Origin: Paenibacillus oralis
GTDB lineage: Bacteria; Bacillota; Bacilli; Paenibacillales; Paenibacillaceae
NCBI RefSeq assembly: GCF_003863965.1
Contig: NZ_RRCN01000001.1
Span: 434,001-498,000, forward strand
Length of the DNA stretch: 64,000 nucleotides
Reading direction: 5' to 3'
The notes under the pieces were generated by a model. It did no database searches and was not told the DNA's origin. It saw nothing but the letters and a program-made list of their open reading frames with translations. Positions within the stretch are counted from its first letter, which is position 1, and each line of letters starts with the position of its first letter. Below are positions 1-8,039 of the stretch, in pieces. Position numbers and translations under genes: made by a program.

Positions 1-366
1 AGTTGAGGATAATAAGTCCACGGAATAATCGATATAGTAAGTCATCATTTTGCTGTGTCGTAAAGCCGTCTTCGTTCCTCAAGGGCTTCCTGCGGATTTG
101 CGATGCTCTCAGCACTATATCCATAGAGGCATCTATTCGCAAAGTTGCATTGAATTGAAAAACTGTGAGAAAACAATAACAAAAAACAGGTCAATCATGG
201 TGATACCTGACCATAATAGACCTGTTTTATAATATCGGTGCACAGTTATTTCGGCATATTACTGTTGACTCTTACTCAACCGGCCCCATAAAATGTGTGA
301 TTAAATAAATATGTTCAATAAGTTTGACCTTTTTCAGGTTTTCTACTTTTTCAGATCCGCCTAATC
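1..366. other. Left-edge stretch without a supported gene
   Basis: I see no convincing gene here. A short open frame on the minus strand begins with an ATG at 124 and runs off the left edge, but it has no clear ribosome site and no recognisable motif. The only clear structure is the hairpin at 186-225, annotated separately. The stretch is AT-rich like the toxin/immunity genes to its right, so it may hold further cassette remnants outside the window. Confidence 0.3.
186..225 (-). terminator. 40-bp hairpin repeat, copy 1 (terminator after Tdi1-like gene)
   Basis: Imperfect palindrome with arms ACAGGTC and GACCTGT and an inner GGT/ACC pair. On the minus strand it is followed by a run of six T (plus-strand A-run at about 180-185), so it fits a Rho-independent terminator for the immunity gene ending at 367; T residues also follow on the plus strand. 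It matches the hairpin at 1328-1367 at 35 of 40 bases by my alignment. The pair therefore doubles as a repeat bracketing the displaced toxin/immunity cassette. Confidence 0.7.
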
Positions 367-834
367 CTAGAAGAGGGACGTATCCAAAACATTCATCGTA
401 GAGGGTTCACCAAATTTATCCACCGCCTCTAAATAAGGTGACCAACTTAAAGCCTTCTCCCTAAAGGGAACTTCCTCTAGGAATTTAAAAAATAAATCGA
501 CCCCTGAAGCCACGACTTTAGTTGCTCCTTTTCTATAGTTTATCTGGATTATATACTGGTCATTTTCACCATTATTTTCAAAAAAGAGAACGTCTCCCAT
601 AGCAGTCGTGAATAAAGGTGTACAGTTTTCATTGTTCCTCAGATAAGTTTCTGTCAGCAAACCGCGATACATCTCTGGATTAATTATTCTTAGATAACCA
701 TTTATAACACTGCCGAACCCATATTCATTCCAAATTCTAATGATTTGTGATGGAAGAATAGCAGTATACTTTTCAATTAGTTCCTTTGGAACTTCAGAGG
801 TAAATCTAAAATCATGGAATATATGATTTGTCAT
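367..834 (-). CDS. Tdi1-like immunity protein (GAD-like/DUF1851 family)
   Basis: Protein of 155 residues. It resembles T6SS immunity proteins of the Tdi1 type: an N-terminal GAD-like part and a C-terminal DUF1851-like part with a GDVLFF segment near residue 80, an INYRKG strand near 100, and a block near 115-143 (FFKFLEEVPF, then EAVDKFGEPS). Known members neutralise Ntox15/Tde1 DNases. The gene directly upstream, 17 nt away, is an Ntox15 fragment, which supports the pairing. The ATG at 834 follows an AGGAAGTGG ribosome site. The reading frame is intact although its toxin is broken, as expected for orphan immunity that may still protect against kin carrying the toxin. The family call is from motif memory, not a search. 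Confidence 0.65.
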   Translation of the reverse strand: MTNHIFHDFRFTSEVPKELIEKYTAILPSQIIRIWNEYGFGSVINGYLRIINPEMYRGLLTETYLRNNENCTPLFTTAMGDVLFFENNGENDQYIIQINYRKGATKVVASGVDLFFKFLEEVPFREKALSWSPYLEAVDKFGEPSTMNVLDTSLF

Positions 835-851
835 AACTAAACCACTTCCTT

Positions 852-1270
852 CTATTGTGTTAAATTAACATTAAGATAGGTTGATTTCCGCTCTTCTTCC
901 GTCATATTTTTAACTAAGTCTCTTATTTTCTCATCAACAATATCAATTCTATATTTCCACTGCGTCCAATTGATGAATTTATCGGAGAATCCCCTAAACC
1001 ACCAACATTTAGTGGATTACCGCCTGCAATTTGGTCAGGATTATGCAATATTGCTTTATTCTTAATCCATGCAGAAGCTTTCTCTTTAGCTTCTTTTAAT
1101 GTAAGTCCTTGTTTTTGTAACTCATTAATTTTTTGAGCTAACGCTTCTTCTCTAGCTGCTTGCTGTGCAGCATTTCCTTCTATTGCTCTCCCCTCTGCAA
1201 TATATCGTTCACTGTTTTTTAAATAATCATAGACAGTTAGCTGGTTTATTTCAGTTTTTTGACCCTTCAA
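852..1270 (-). pseudogene. Truncated and frameshifted Ntox15 (Tde1-type) nuclease toxin
   Basis: C-terminal toxin fragment. The first frame (1270 to 923) carries a QLTVYDYL segment, an AAQQAAREEAL segment and the HNPDQIAGGN block with the HxxD motif (His76, Asp79) that marks Ntox15/Tde1 DNases. Near 964 the family pattern breaks off; a one-base shift restores it (QWKYRIDIVDEKI, then MTEEERKSTYLN) up to a TAG at 852-854. The simplest reading is loss of one base. An in-frame TAA sits directly before the TTG at 1270, and there is no VgrG or other delivery domain upstream, so this is a displaced toxin tip rather than a full effector. It sits between PoNi and the Tdi1-like gene, bounded by the hairpin repeats. 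Probably inactive. Confidence 0.75.
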
Positions 1271-1327
1271 TTAGCTATGGCTCGCGATTCTAACCATCCA
1301 ATATCGCCTATACGAAGATGACAAAAA

Positions 1328-1367
1328 ACAGGTCAATCACGGTAGTATCTGACCATAATTGACCTGT
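1328..1367 (-). terminator. 40-bp hairpin repeat, copy 2 (terminator after PoNi)
   Basis: Palindrome with perfect 10-bp arms ACAGGTCAAT and ATTGACCTGT and an inner GGT/ACC pair. On the minus strand it is followed by six T, fitting a terminator for the immunity gene that ends at 1408. It is the second copy of the hairpin at 186-225. Having the same hairpin after two unrelated immunity genes suggests that it travels with, or helps recombine, toxin/immunity cassettes. Confidence 0.75.
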
Positions 1368-1407
1368 GAACTGTAACGGAAAAAGTTTTACTGATTTCAT
1401 AAATTTA

Positions 1408-2637
1408 CTATACTTCTTTAATAGTAACTTCATACATCTTTTCAATTTTTGTATCTACTGGTACTATTGCATAATAATTCTGGTCACTATTTAATATAAA
1501 TTGAACTAACTTTGTTTTTAAATGATTCCAGTAGTTTTTCATATTGGAATAGTATTCTTCCACATCTTCCTTATAATCCAACTGCAAAATATATCCTTTT
1601 TCGGTCAACGCAAAAACAATTAAACTTCCCAAAAGATTTTTTTGCTCATTTTCTTTCATGTAATCCTGTAATAAAAACCATACTCTATCTAATCCGATAA
1701 TTTTTTTGTATTTTTCATAAAAATCACTATCATCTAGAACGTCATAATCATTTATCAATTTATTTACAAATAAATGCCACTTTATTGGAATAATCTTTTC
1801 TAATAAAGGATTGTTTTCAATTCCTTCTTTTCCGTTATCTATTTCTTCAACGTCATTATCATAGTTATATTTACTTCTGGAGATTTGATTGAATTTCACT
1901 GAATTCTTGTAATGTGCTAATTCATAGGGATAATGATTATCTTCTGATAAGCTATTATCATCAAGTTCTAATATTTTTGCTAGTGCAGCTGTCTCAAAGC
2001 TCCAAAACCCTACATACCCATGTTCCTTATGCGCATTTTTCCATTCATAATCATAGTGTCCTTTAAACCATTCTTTCTCCATATACGATTGCATTCTTCT
2101 AGACGCTTCTCTCTTATCTTTTTGCGTAAGTTCTATGATTTCTCTTGTAGCTGAGTATGGATTTTCTTTAAAATAAACATCGGTAATTTGGGGCCAACCA
2201 ATATCACAAGCATATAATAAATAATCAATCACAAAATCTTTAACATTTTCTTTCTCAACCAACTTGGATAATCTTACAATATTCTCTTTATCAGTTTCTA
2301 GTAAAATCCCTAGAGATATCATCCAAAGTAGATTTAAATATCCAACTTCCTTATTTCCTATATTCTCCAAGTCAGTGATCGCGTTGTGAAAATCTTCTTC
2401 TATAGTACTAATATTTTCTCCTATAGAGTATTTTGCCCTAATGTTCTTCATTTCATATAAAAAATTTGTTTGGTAGGTTTCTTCTATGATACTTTTATTA
2501 TCATTAGGATATCTTTGGATGCCGTTTTTATTATCTTCCTCCAAATTTTTAATATCCTCTCTATTTTCTTCAATAAACTCTTTATTATATTCAATTCCTT
2601 TTCTACATTTTTCTTCTATACATAAGTGATCTCGCAT
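1408..2637 (-). CDS. PoNi-type immunity protein (DUF1910/DUF1911) with extra C-terminal region
   Basis: 409 residues, starting 28 nt after the toxin gene ends, behind an AAGGAGG ribosome site. Residues about 50-245 resemble the DUF1910/DUF1911 pair of PoNi immunity proteins: an N-terminal helical part (FLYEMKNIRAKYS, about 58-70) and a C-terminal block (GHYDYEWKNAH, GYVGFWSFETAALAKIL, HYPYELAHYK). PoNi proteins bind and neutralise PoNe nucleases, and the upstream gene ends in a PoNe-like domain. Residues about 250-409 form a further acidic, helical region that I do not recognise and that makes this protein clearly longer than the PoNi core; it may be a second immunity domain. Very AT-rich, unlike the structural genes. 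Followed by hairpin copy 2. Confidence 0.7.
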   Translation of the reverse strand: MRDHLCIEEKCRKGIEYNKEFIEENREDIKNLEEDNKNGIQRYPNDNKSIIEETYQTNFLYEMKNIRAKYSIGENISTIEEDFHNAITDLENIGNKEVGYLNLLWMISLGILLETDKENIVRLSKLVEKENVKDFVIDYLLYACDIGWPQITDVYFKENPYSATREIIELTQKDKREASRRMQSYMEKEWFKGHYDYEWKNAHKEHGYVGFWSFETAALAKILELDDNSLSEDNHYPYELAHYKNSVKFNQISRSKYNYDNDVEEIDNGKEGIENNPLLEKIIPIKWHLFVNKLINDYDVLDDSDFYEKYKKIIGLDRVWFLLQDYMKENEQKNLLGSLIVFALTEKGYILQLDYKEDVEEYYSNMKNYWNHLKTKLVQFILNSDQNYYAIVPVDTKIEKMYEVTIKEV

Positions 2638-2664
2638 TATATATAATTCCTCCTTATCTCTAAA

Positions 2665-5538
2665 TTAAGGCCATGTTCCAATTATATTGCCATTTACATC
2701 TATCCTATATGTTGTTACACTCCCACTACTATCAATTTTTGATAGGACTCTTTCAACTTCGCCTTTACTTAAAGCTTTAATAATCTTATTTGCTAATTGT
2801 TCATCTCCATCAACAGCTTTCAATATTCTATTATTCCCAGATATAGTACCTTTCAACCAATCATTTGACATTTGTAATCCATCTTTGGTTTTTCCTAATT
2901 GTGAACTACCAAATTTAGATTCATCAATAACATATTTTATTTTCGAATTTGGATTTACATTTTCGTATAGTCCATCAATCCCTTTTATTATTTTATCATC
3001 TATGCTTGATGGTGCATCCCTGCCTATTGTTTTCAAGTCATATCCAGCATCTTTTATACTTTGATTATTTAATAAATTATCATTAGATTTTATTTCACCA
3101 AAATTACCTTTTTGTTTGGTCGTAGCTTTCTCCGCATTAAAGTCGTCTACATTTATTTTTTTACTGCCATCGCCCGTTCCCGAAGGAGCTTCCGGCCCCT
3201 TCCCTATTTTAATACCCATCTCATCAAGAAATCTAGGCATATCATCAATCTTTTTAAGTACCTGACCGTTGGCAGCGAGCAGTTCATATGTTCCGTCAGC
3301 AAGCTTCTTAATCTCAACCGCATTGCCTGCCGCATCCTTAAATGCTTTGGTATTATTGATTCCCTTCACCAGATCGTCAATATTGTCAGCTTGTTTTGCC
3401 ATTTCCATTACTTCGTCAGAATACTTCAGGTTTTTGACTACTCCAACAAACGGAACTAGCGCGATGGAGTTCAGAAGCGTTTCCCCGGTATGCCCCCAGC
3501 TCCATTCCCAGTGTGTGAAGTTATGGAAAAGGTCTCTCCCGTCTGCCAAAACATCCAATCCGAAAATACCTAAAAGCACGTTGGCTCCAATGCCCAACCC
3601 TGTAGGACCTTCGTCTGAATAGTTTCCTTCTATGACGAACTTCAAGCTTTTCTTGGTATAATCCAGGTTTTTCTCCATCGTGCTCATTCCATAGTTCTTC
3701 TGCCGCCATTCCGTGTACTTGATGTTTCTCTCTCGAACTTCATCAAGAGTTGGTGTACCTTCTACATGTAACACGTACTTCAAAAAGTAATTGAACAACA
3801 AATCCCTATCATCTGCCGTAATTCGGGTTCCGTCCGACTTGAACACAGGTTGCGTACGCAGCCGTGTTTCCTCGTATTCGGCTAGCAGGGCTGCTACGGC
3901 GTCCTGGGACATAACCTGGATATCCTTTGGATTTTCGGGACTCTCCAGCGTGATCTTATCGGACACTACATCAATGCTTTGGTCCGCTTCGCTCATCATC
4001 AGGGTGCTGCCCTCACACAGGAGCGCCACTGTTTTGCCGGCCGATAAGTTCACATTCACCCCTTCGCTCGGAATTGTCTCCTCTGCCCCGACGAAATCCG
4101 GGTTGATTCGGATGTTCTTGGCCGTCAGATCCAAACTCCCTTTGCCTGTGACCAAAATGCCGCTACCCTCCAATAGCGTAATTTGCGCTGCCCCGCCGGT
4201 CGCATGCAGCTTTACCTGATGATCGTCCAGCAATAGTGATTTGTTTCCCGGTGAAAACCATTGCTTGCTTCGAGTAATGGTTTCCTCCGTCATCGCCTTT
4301 GCGGGATTTCGGGTTTTGGCGGATGCGGATGTCATATTCGCCATACCCGCATTTGCTTGAGCCTTTTTGCCTGGCTTGGACGGTTCTGGATTCACTGTGG
4401 ATGCCTGGATACGGCTGGAAATCGCGTCGTAATCATTACCGTCCGAACTGATTACATAATTTGCTTCCTCATAATTCATCGGGAAATGCAGATAGAGTAC
4501 TTCCCCTCTCTCGGGCATGGTTCCATACCCTTTTCCCTCTCCCCCTGTAAAATACGTAGGTTGGGGAAACCACATTGCCGTCCCAACATCCTGTTCCTTG
4601 TCGATATGCAGATGCAGTTTAGTGAAGTGGCTTTTGACGTCGATTACCGTTCCAGCTATCGAATTCCCTTTCAATCTCTCAATGACCAGCTTCTCCTGCT
4701 GACTTCCTCGAAGTGTCTTCAAGGTATAGTGATGCCGGAGAATGCCGTCGCGTTTGTCCAAGTAACTATACTTTCCGACCACATACAGCGTACGGTCTCG
4801 AAAGCGTACCCGATCGCCAAGCTCGTAGCTGGCAAACAGATTCCTCAACTCATATTGCAGACTGTCCTGTCCATCGATTTGGGCAATCGAGCGATTCCTC
4901 ATCACTCTCTGTATCCATGCTAAATCGCGGCTCACCCGATAGGAGGCTTTAGGAATTTCAATCTCTTCTCGTCCTTCAGGCAACCCGATGTAAAATTTAG
5001 CCCCCTCCAGCCTAACGTCTGCAATTAACCCTTTGTTTGCACGGGATACTACCCGTTTGATAAACTCCCAATCCGTCTCATCGTATTGGAGAATGAATCG
5101 CTTGATTGGCTCTTTCCTCAGTGTATCCGAACAAATAAAATCCGAATGTGCGTAACCCTGTAAAACCTGCTCAAAAAGCTCTTTATAAGTCACATTCTCG
5201 TTTTGAAAAGAACGCCGTAGCCGCTCAATATCCAAGTTGTATGTATGCGAAGTTCCTTCTATTTTTGCAGTATAGACGCCATTAATCTGTTCAACTTCAC
5301 TATTTTTAATGATTCCATTAAATAAAACGCGGCGCTCGTTATGCCGATCTCTTAAAACAAACTTTCGATTGCATAAATTGGCGGTCAAGAAGCCTTGAAC
5401 CTTGTCCTCGTCCATAACAACCATCAAGTTCACCATTGCATGGTCATTCATTTTCTGATCGATCGTCAATTGTTCGATATATGCAGCGCCGTCGATGCCT
5501 TCCAATATAATGTTGTCGTATCCCCACGTTTCTGCCAT
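2665..5538 (-). CDS. VgrG-like spike with C-terminal PoNe-like nuclease toxin
   Basis: 957 residues. Residues 1-320 form a gp27/late-control-D-like VgrG head (ILQYDETDWEFIKRVVSRA is shared almost word for word in layout with the second spike). About 320-400 look like an OB-fold (AGTVIDVKSHFTKLHLHID, MPERGEVLYLHFP). About 420-545 are gp5-like needle strands. About 550-770 contain a pre-toxin segment with a hydrophobic GLGIGANVLLGIFGLDVLADG stretch. Residues 794-957 resemble a PD-(D/E)xK nuclease of the PoNe group: GEIKSND (Glu814), IDG (Asp855), ESK (Glu873, Lys875), then GKTKDGLQMSNDW. The DNA is much more AT-rich downstream of about 3159, where the toxin starts, so the tip looks exchanged. 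The partner immunity gene follows. It is inferred to be delivered as a specialised effector on the CIS spike and to cut DNA. Confidence 0.8.
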   Translation of the reverse strand: MAETWGYDNIILEGIDGAAYIEQLTIDQKMNDHAMVNLMVVMDEDKVQGFLTANLCNRKFVLRDRHNERRVLFNGIIKNSEVEQINGVYTAKIEGTSHTYNLDIERLRRSFQNENVTYKELFEQVLQGYAHSDFICSDTLRKEPIKRFILQYDETDWEFIKRVVSRANKGLIADVRLEGAKFYIGLPEGREEIEIPKASYRVSRDLAWIQRVMRNRSIAQIDGQDSLQYELRNLFASYELGDRVRFRDRTLYVVGKYSYLDKRDGILRHHYTLKTLRGSQQEKLVIERLKGNSIAGTVIDVKSHFTKLHLHIDKEQDVGTAMWFPQPTYFTGGEGKGYGTMPERGEVLYLHFPMNYEEANYVISSDGNDYDAISSRIQASTVNPEPSKPGKKAQANAGMANMTSASAKTRNPAKAMTEETITRSKQWFSPGNKSLLLDDHQVKLHATGGAAQITLLEGSGILVTGKGSLDLTAKNIRINPDFVGAEETIPSEGVNVNLSAGKTVALLCEGSTLMMSEADQSIDVVSDKITLESPENPKDIQVMSQDAVAALLAEYEETRLRTQPVFKSDGTRITADDRDLLFNYFLKYVLHVEGTPTLDEVRERNIKYTEWRQKNYGMSTMEKNLDYTKKSLKFVIEGNYSDEGPTGLGIGANVLLGIFGLDVLADGRDLFHNFTHWEWSWGHTGETLLNSIALVPFVGVVKNLKYSDEVMEMAKQADNIDDLVKGINNTKAFKDAAGNAVEIKKLADGTYELLAANGQVLKKIDDMPRFLDEMGIKIGKGPEAPSGTGDGSKKINVDDFNAEKATTKQKGNFGEIKSNDNLLNNQSIKDAGYDLKTIGRDAPSSIDDKIIKGIDGLYENVNPNSKIKYVIDESKFGSSQLGKTKDGLQMSNDWLKGTISGNNRILKAVDGDEQLANKIIKALSKGEVERVLSKIDSSGSVTTYRIDVNGNIIGTWP

Positions 5539-5552
5539 GAATCCTCCCCCCT

Positions 5553-6686
5553 TTACCTGCTTCTCTCTTCCGACATCCCTTGGCGAACCTTATCAAGAAA
5601 GGAAGTCGTCAGTTCGGAAGCATATTCTTCGTCAGCGCCATGCTGCAACCGCCCGCTAATCATGTCGTTTAATCGAATAAACTTCTTTTCTTCCTCCGTG
5701 GCCTGTTCGTAAGCGACCAGATCTCCTAAATAAGGGCCGTCCAGTATTGGTGTAACGTAGTCAACAAAATCACTATACCTCGTCTGTGTTTTTCCGCTAG
5801 GTGTCCCGCTTAATCCATAGTAACCGTCGATAATCTCTACTAATGACTTATCCTCGATATCTTCATAGTGCACTTGATTCAAATTGGCCGCATCAAGATA
5901 GGCGTTAAGCATGCTCTCATTTTTCGTTATTTCCGGACTGATCGCTTCCAATGGATCGGTATGATCCTTGTCAAACCCTTTCATCAGCCCCATAAAATAA
6001 GTCAAGTCCACATCCTTGCCGGTAGCTGTATCTTGAATCGTAATATTTCTTTCAAAGAAGTTAAACAACGCCGGATTATCCTTCCTTAAATATTCAGAGA
6101 AGCCCGTCGTATGTTCATCGCTTGTTCTTTCCCAGAAGGCTTGGTCATAATCGTCCCAGAGCAAAATACTCTCCAGCAGCTTATCTTTATATTTTGATTT
6201 TATGCCGTGTTCCTTCATATAGGCTTCTACCGCTTGCTCCAGATCTTTTAGCTTTTGCATAACCAGCTGGTTATTGGACTCTGCAGATTGCCCCGAGGCT
6301 ATAACAGAAATGATGCCAAATCCCTTTTGGCAAACGGTCCAGCATCCCTCTATCAAGGCCTGGTAATGCCCTGCGAAGACATCCGGTTTAGGATTTTGCC
6401 AGGGAATAACTACTTGAGATATACAACTGCTGTCACCGAGAAACTTTCTGGCCTCTTGTACTGTGTCAATATCAAACTGCTCCATCGTTGGTACATCATA
6501 ACTAACCAGATAGGGGCTGCTGCATGAACCAAAGCACCCGATGCAGGTGGAGTCAATGTCTGTAATATTGGATAACTTCTTTTCATCCGCATAAATATGT
6601 CTATGATCAGGGGTTTTTAGTTCAATGGGGGTGCTTCCGTACTCACAGGAGATCATCGCGCTTTCAACGACATACTCTTTGGCCAA
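5553..6686 (-). CDS. PAAR-like DUF4280 spike-tip protein with long C-terminal extension
   Basis: I take TTG at 6686 as start because AGGAGG lies eight bases before it; this gives 377 residues beginning AKEYVVESAMISCEYGS, typical of DUF4280. The N-terminal 60-70 residues carry the cysteine pattern (Cys near 13, then CIGCFGSC), which in this family forms a PAAR-like cone on a VgrG needle. The remaining roughly 300 residues are acidic and mostly helical, with no recognised domain; they could load or be an effector. The stop lies 14 nt from the start of the toxin-bearing VgrG, so the tip and spike are almost certainly co-expressed. Confidence 0.75.
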   Translation of the reverse strand: MAKEYVVESAMISCEYGSTPIELKTPDHRHIYADEKKLSNITDIDSTCIGCFGSCSSPYLVSYDVPTMEQFDIDTVQEARKFLGDSSCISQVVIPWQNPKPDVFAGHYQALIEGCWTVCQKGFGIISVIASGQSAESNNQLVMQKLKDLEQAVEAYMKEHGIKSKYKDKLLESILLWDDYDQAFWERTSDEHTTGFSEYLRKDNPALFNFFERNITIQDTATGKDVDLTYFMGLMKGFDKDHTDPLEAISPEITKNESMLNAYLDAANLNQVHYEDIEDKSLVEIIDGYYGLSGTPSGKTQTRYSDFVDYVTPILDGPYLGDLVAYEQATEEEKKFIRLNDMISGRLQHGADEEYASELTTSFLDKVRQGMSEERSR

Positions 6687-6698
6687 AATCATCACCTC

Positions 6699-7202
6699 CT
6701 ATCGGTACTTAACTGGTATCATTTTGAAGGCATGAATCCCTTCTCTGAACAATCTTTCCAGGACTTCAGTATCCACAATCAAATATTCCCCGCGCAAAGA
6801 ATCAATTTTAAAGATTTTATTGAAACCGATCTTCGCCTTGTTAAGAACAATCTCTTTCAGTGTGCCATCCGGATAAAACTCCGTACTTTCATCCAAGCAA
6901 TCCAGTATTCTGGGCTGTAATAGCCAGTACACTTCGATTCTTTGCTGCTCTATACTTCCTATAGCACAAGGTTTGAACAGCATTTTACTCTGATACATTT
7001 CAAAGATGCTCTTTACTGCATCTGAAACCATCAGTATCGGCTTCTCTATCAAAGGAAGAAAATCGAGAGTCGACTTTGCGTCTTTGGCCACAGCCCGAAA
7101 AAAAGCCGGTTTATCGGACTTCCAGATCCCGACGGGGTCGGGAACTTGAGGTATGATTGCGTTATTTGACCGATCATCTGGCTTGATTTGAAAATAATCC
7201 AC
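6699..7202 (-). CDS. Imm11/DUF1629-like protein
   Basis: About 167 residues. GTG at 7202 has GGAGGT six bases upstream; an ATG at 7208 abuts the ribosome site and is less likely. The core (LFKPCAIGSIEQQRIEVYWLL, then ILNKAKIGFNKIFKI-like text and LIVDTEVLERLFREGI) resembles the Imm11/DUF1629 family, which is found beside polymorphic toxins and sometimes in CIS spike clusters. Its start overlaps the end of the 213-residue gene by about 29 nt, so translation is probably coupled. Whether it is immunity to an unseen toxin, a chaperone or an adaptor for the DUF4280 protein cannot be told from sequence. Confidence 0.5.
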   Translation of the reverse strand: MDYFQIKPDDRSNNAIIPQVPDPVGIWKSDKPAFFRAVAKDAKSTLDFLPLIEKPILMVSDAVKSIFEMYQSKMLFKPCAIGSIEQQRIEVYWLLQPRILDCLDESTEFYPDGTLKEIVLNKAKIGFNKIFKIDSLRGEYLIVDTEVLERLFREGIHAFKMIPVKYR

Positions 7203-7815
7203 AAACATACCTCCATAGCTCGTCGTTTCTGGCGTTTTTGATAAACAGAATATCCGTGGTGCCTCTAAACTCCCCTATCCTGAACTGGACTTCCTCTCCA
7301 TAAGGCAAACTTTGATATTCTTCCGTATCCACCAGCGTTTCTATTGCTTCCTTGGCCAGAAATTTGACGATTTCTTCATACTTTTTTAGTTCAATGAGGA
7401 AAATTCTCTCAACCTCAATCGGATTGACTCTTAAAATATACTTTTTAGCCTCTCTCTGGATCTCCTCATAGAACGCATGGAGCGGCTCAAAAAGCCACGT
7501 GGGATTATAGTTAGCTTCGCTGATTACGTTGCCCAAATAATAATCCCCATCAAAGGCCTCTAACCGGTATGGTGCCTTCTTCAACAGTACATGGCTAAAT
7601 AATAAGGAATATTGGATATAGGAAACTTTGATGGCCGGGTTTAGACGTTGTTTTTGCTTTATGTCCAAGCATAAATCCTGGAATGCCGCAACATACTCGT
7701 CGATAACTTGCTGTTTATTTTGGATTAAATGTTCCATCGCTCGTTTGTAATGTTCATCCGCCTTCTTTAATACCGTTTGCTGGAGAAAAGTATCAAAGTC
7801 CTGTGCCTTGTTCAT
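7174..7815 (-). CDS. Uncharacterised spike-cluster protein (213 residues)
   Basis: ATG at 7815 sits behind an AAGGTGG site; a GTG nine bases earlier is possible. The protein is soluble, rich in charged helices, with no signal peptide or membrane segment and no motif I recognise. It lies 13 nt after the 65-residue gene and overlaps the Imm11-like gene, inside the run VgrG1, small protein, this protein, Imm11-like, DUF4280, VgrG2. That position suggests a spike adaptor or effector-loading role, but this is context only. Confidence 0.55.
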   Translation of the reverse strand: MNKAQDFDTFLQQTVLKKADEHYKRAMEHLIQNKQQVIDEYVAAFQDLCLDIKQKQRLNPAIKVSYIQYSLLFSHVLLKKAPYRLEAFDGDYYLGNVISEANYNPTWLFEPLHAFYEEIQREAKKYILRVNPIEVERIFLIELKKYEEIVKFLAKEAIETLVDTEEYQSLPYGEEVQFRIGEFRGTTDILFIKNARNDELWRYVCGLFSNQAR

Positions 7816-7828
7816 CCCATCCACCTTC

Positions 7829-8026
7829 TCATTGCTTGCTTTTATAGTGCTCGCTAATCTGTGCCTGGATATTTTTTATATACAATTTATCGGTTATCTT
7901 TCTTTGAGTCAGCTTTGCGTTGTGAACGGTCAATCCGTTGACAAGTCCTCCGGAAAGGCCGGAGGCCGCTATTTTCAGTAGAATATTTTGTATCTCATCT
8001 GCACGTTTGGCGCCTGTGACAAGCAT
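7829..8026 (-). CDS. Small uncharacterised protein between VgrG1 and the adaptor genes
   Basis: 65 residues from the ATG at 8026, preceded by GAGAAGG. It contains a small-residue segment (LKIAASGLSGGLVNGLTV, about 18-36) that could be a short amphipathic or membrane-inserting helix, followed by a basic, polar tail. No family recognised. It is 13 nt from VgrG1 and 13 nt from the next gene, so it belongs to the same transcript. Confidence 0.5.
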   Translation of the reverse strand: MLVTGAKRADEIQNILLKIAASGLSGGLVNGLTVHNAKLTQRKITDKLYIKNIQAQISEHYKSKQ

Positions 8027-8039
8027 TGTTAACACCTTC

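Noticed and set aside
50..232. 60-codon plus-strand frame at the left edge
   Set aside because: It runs through the terminator hairpin and has no ribosome site.
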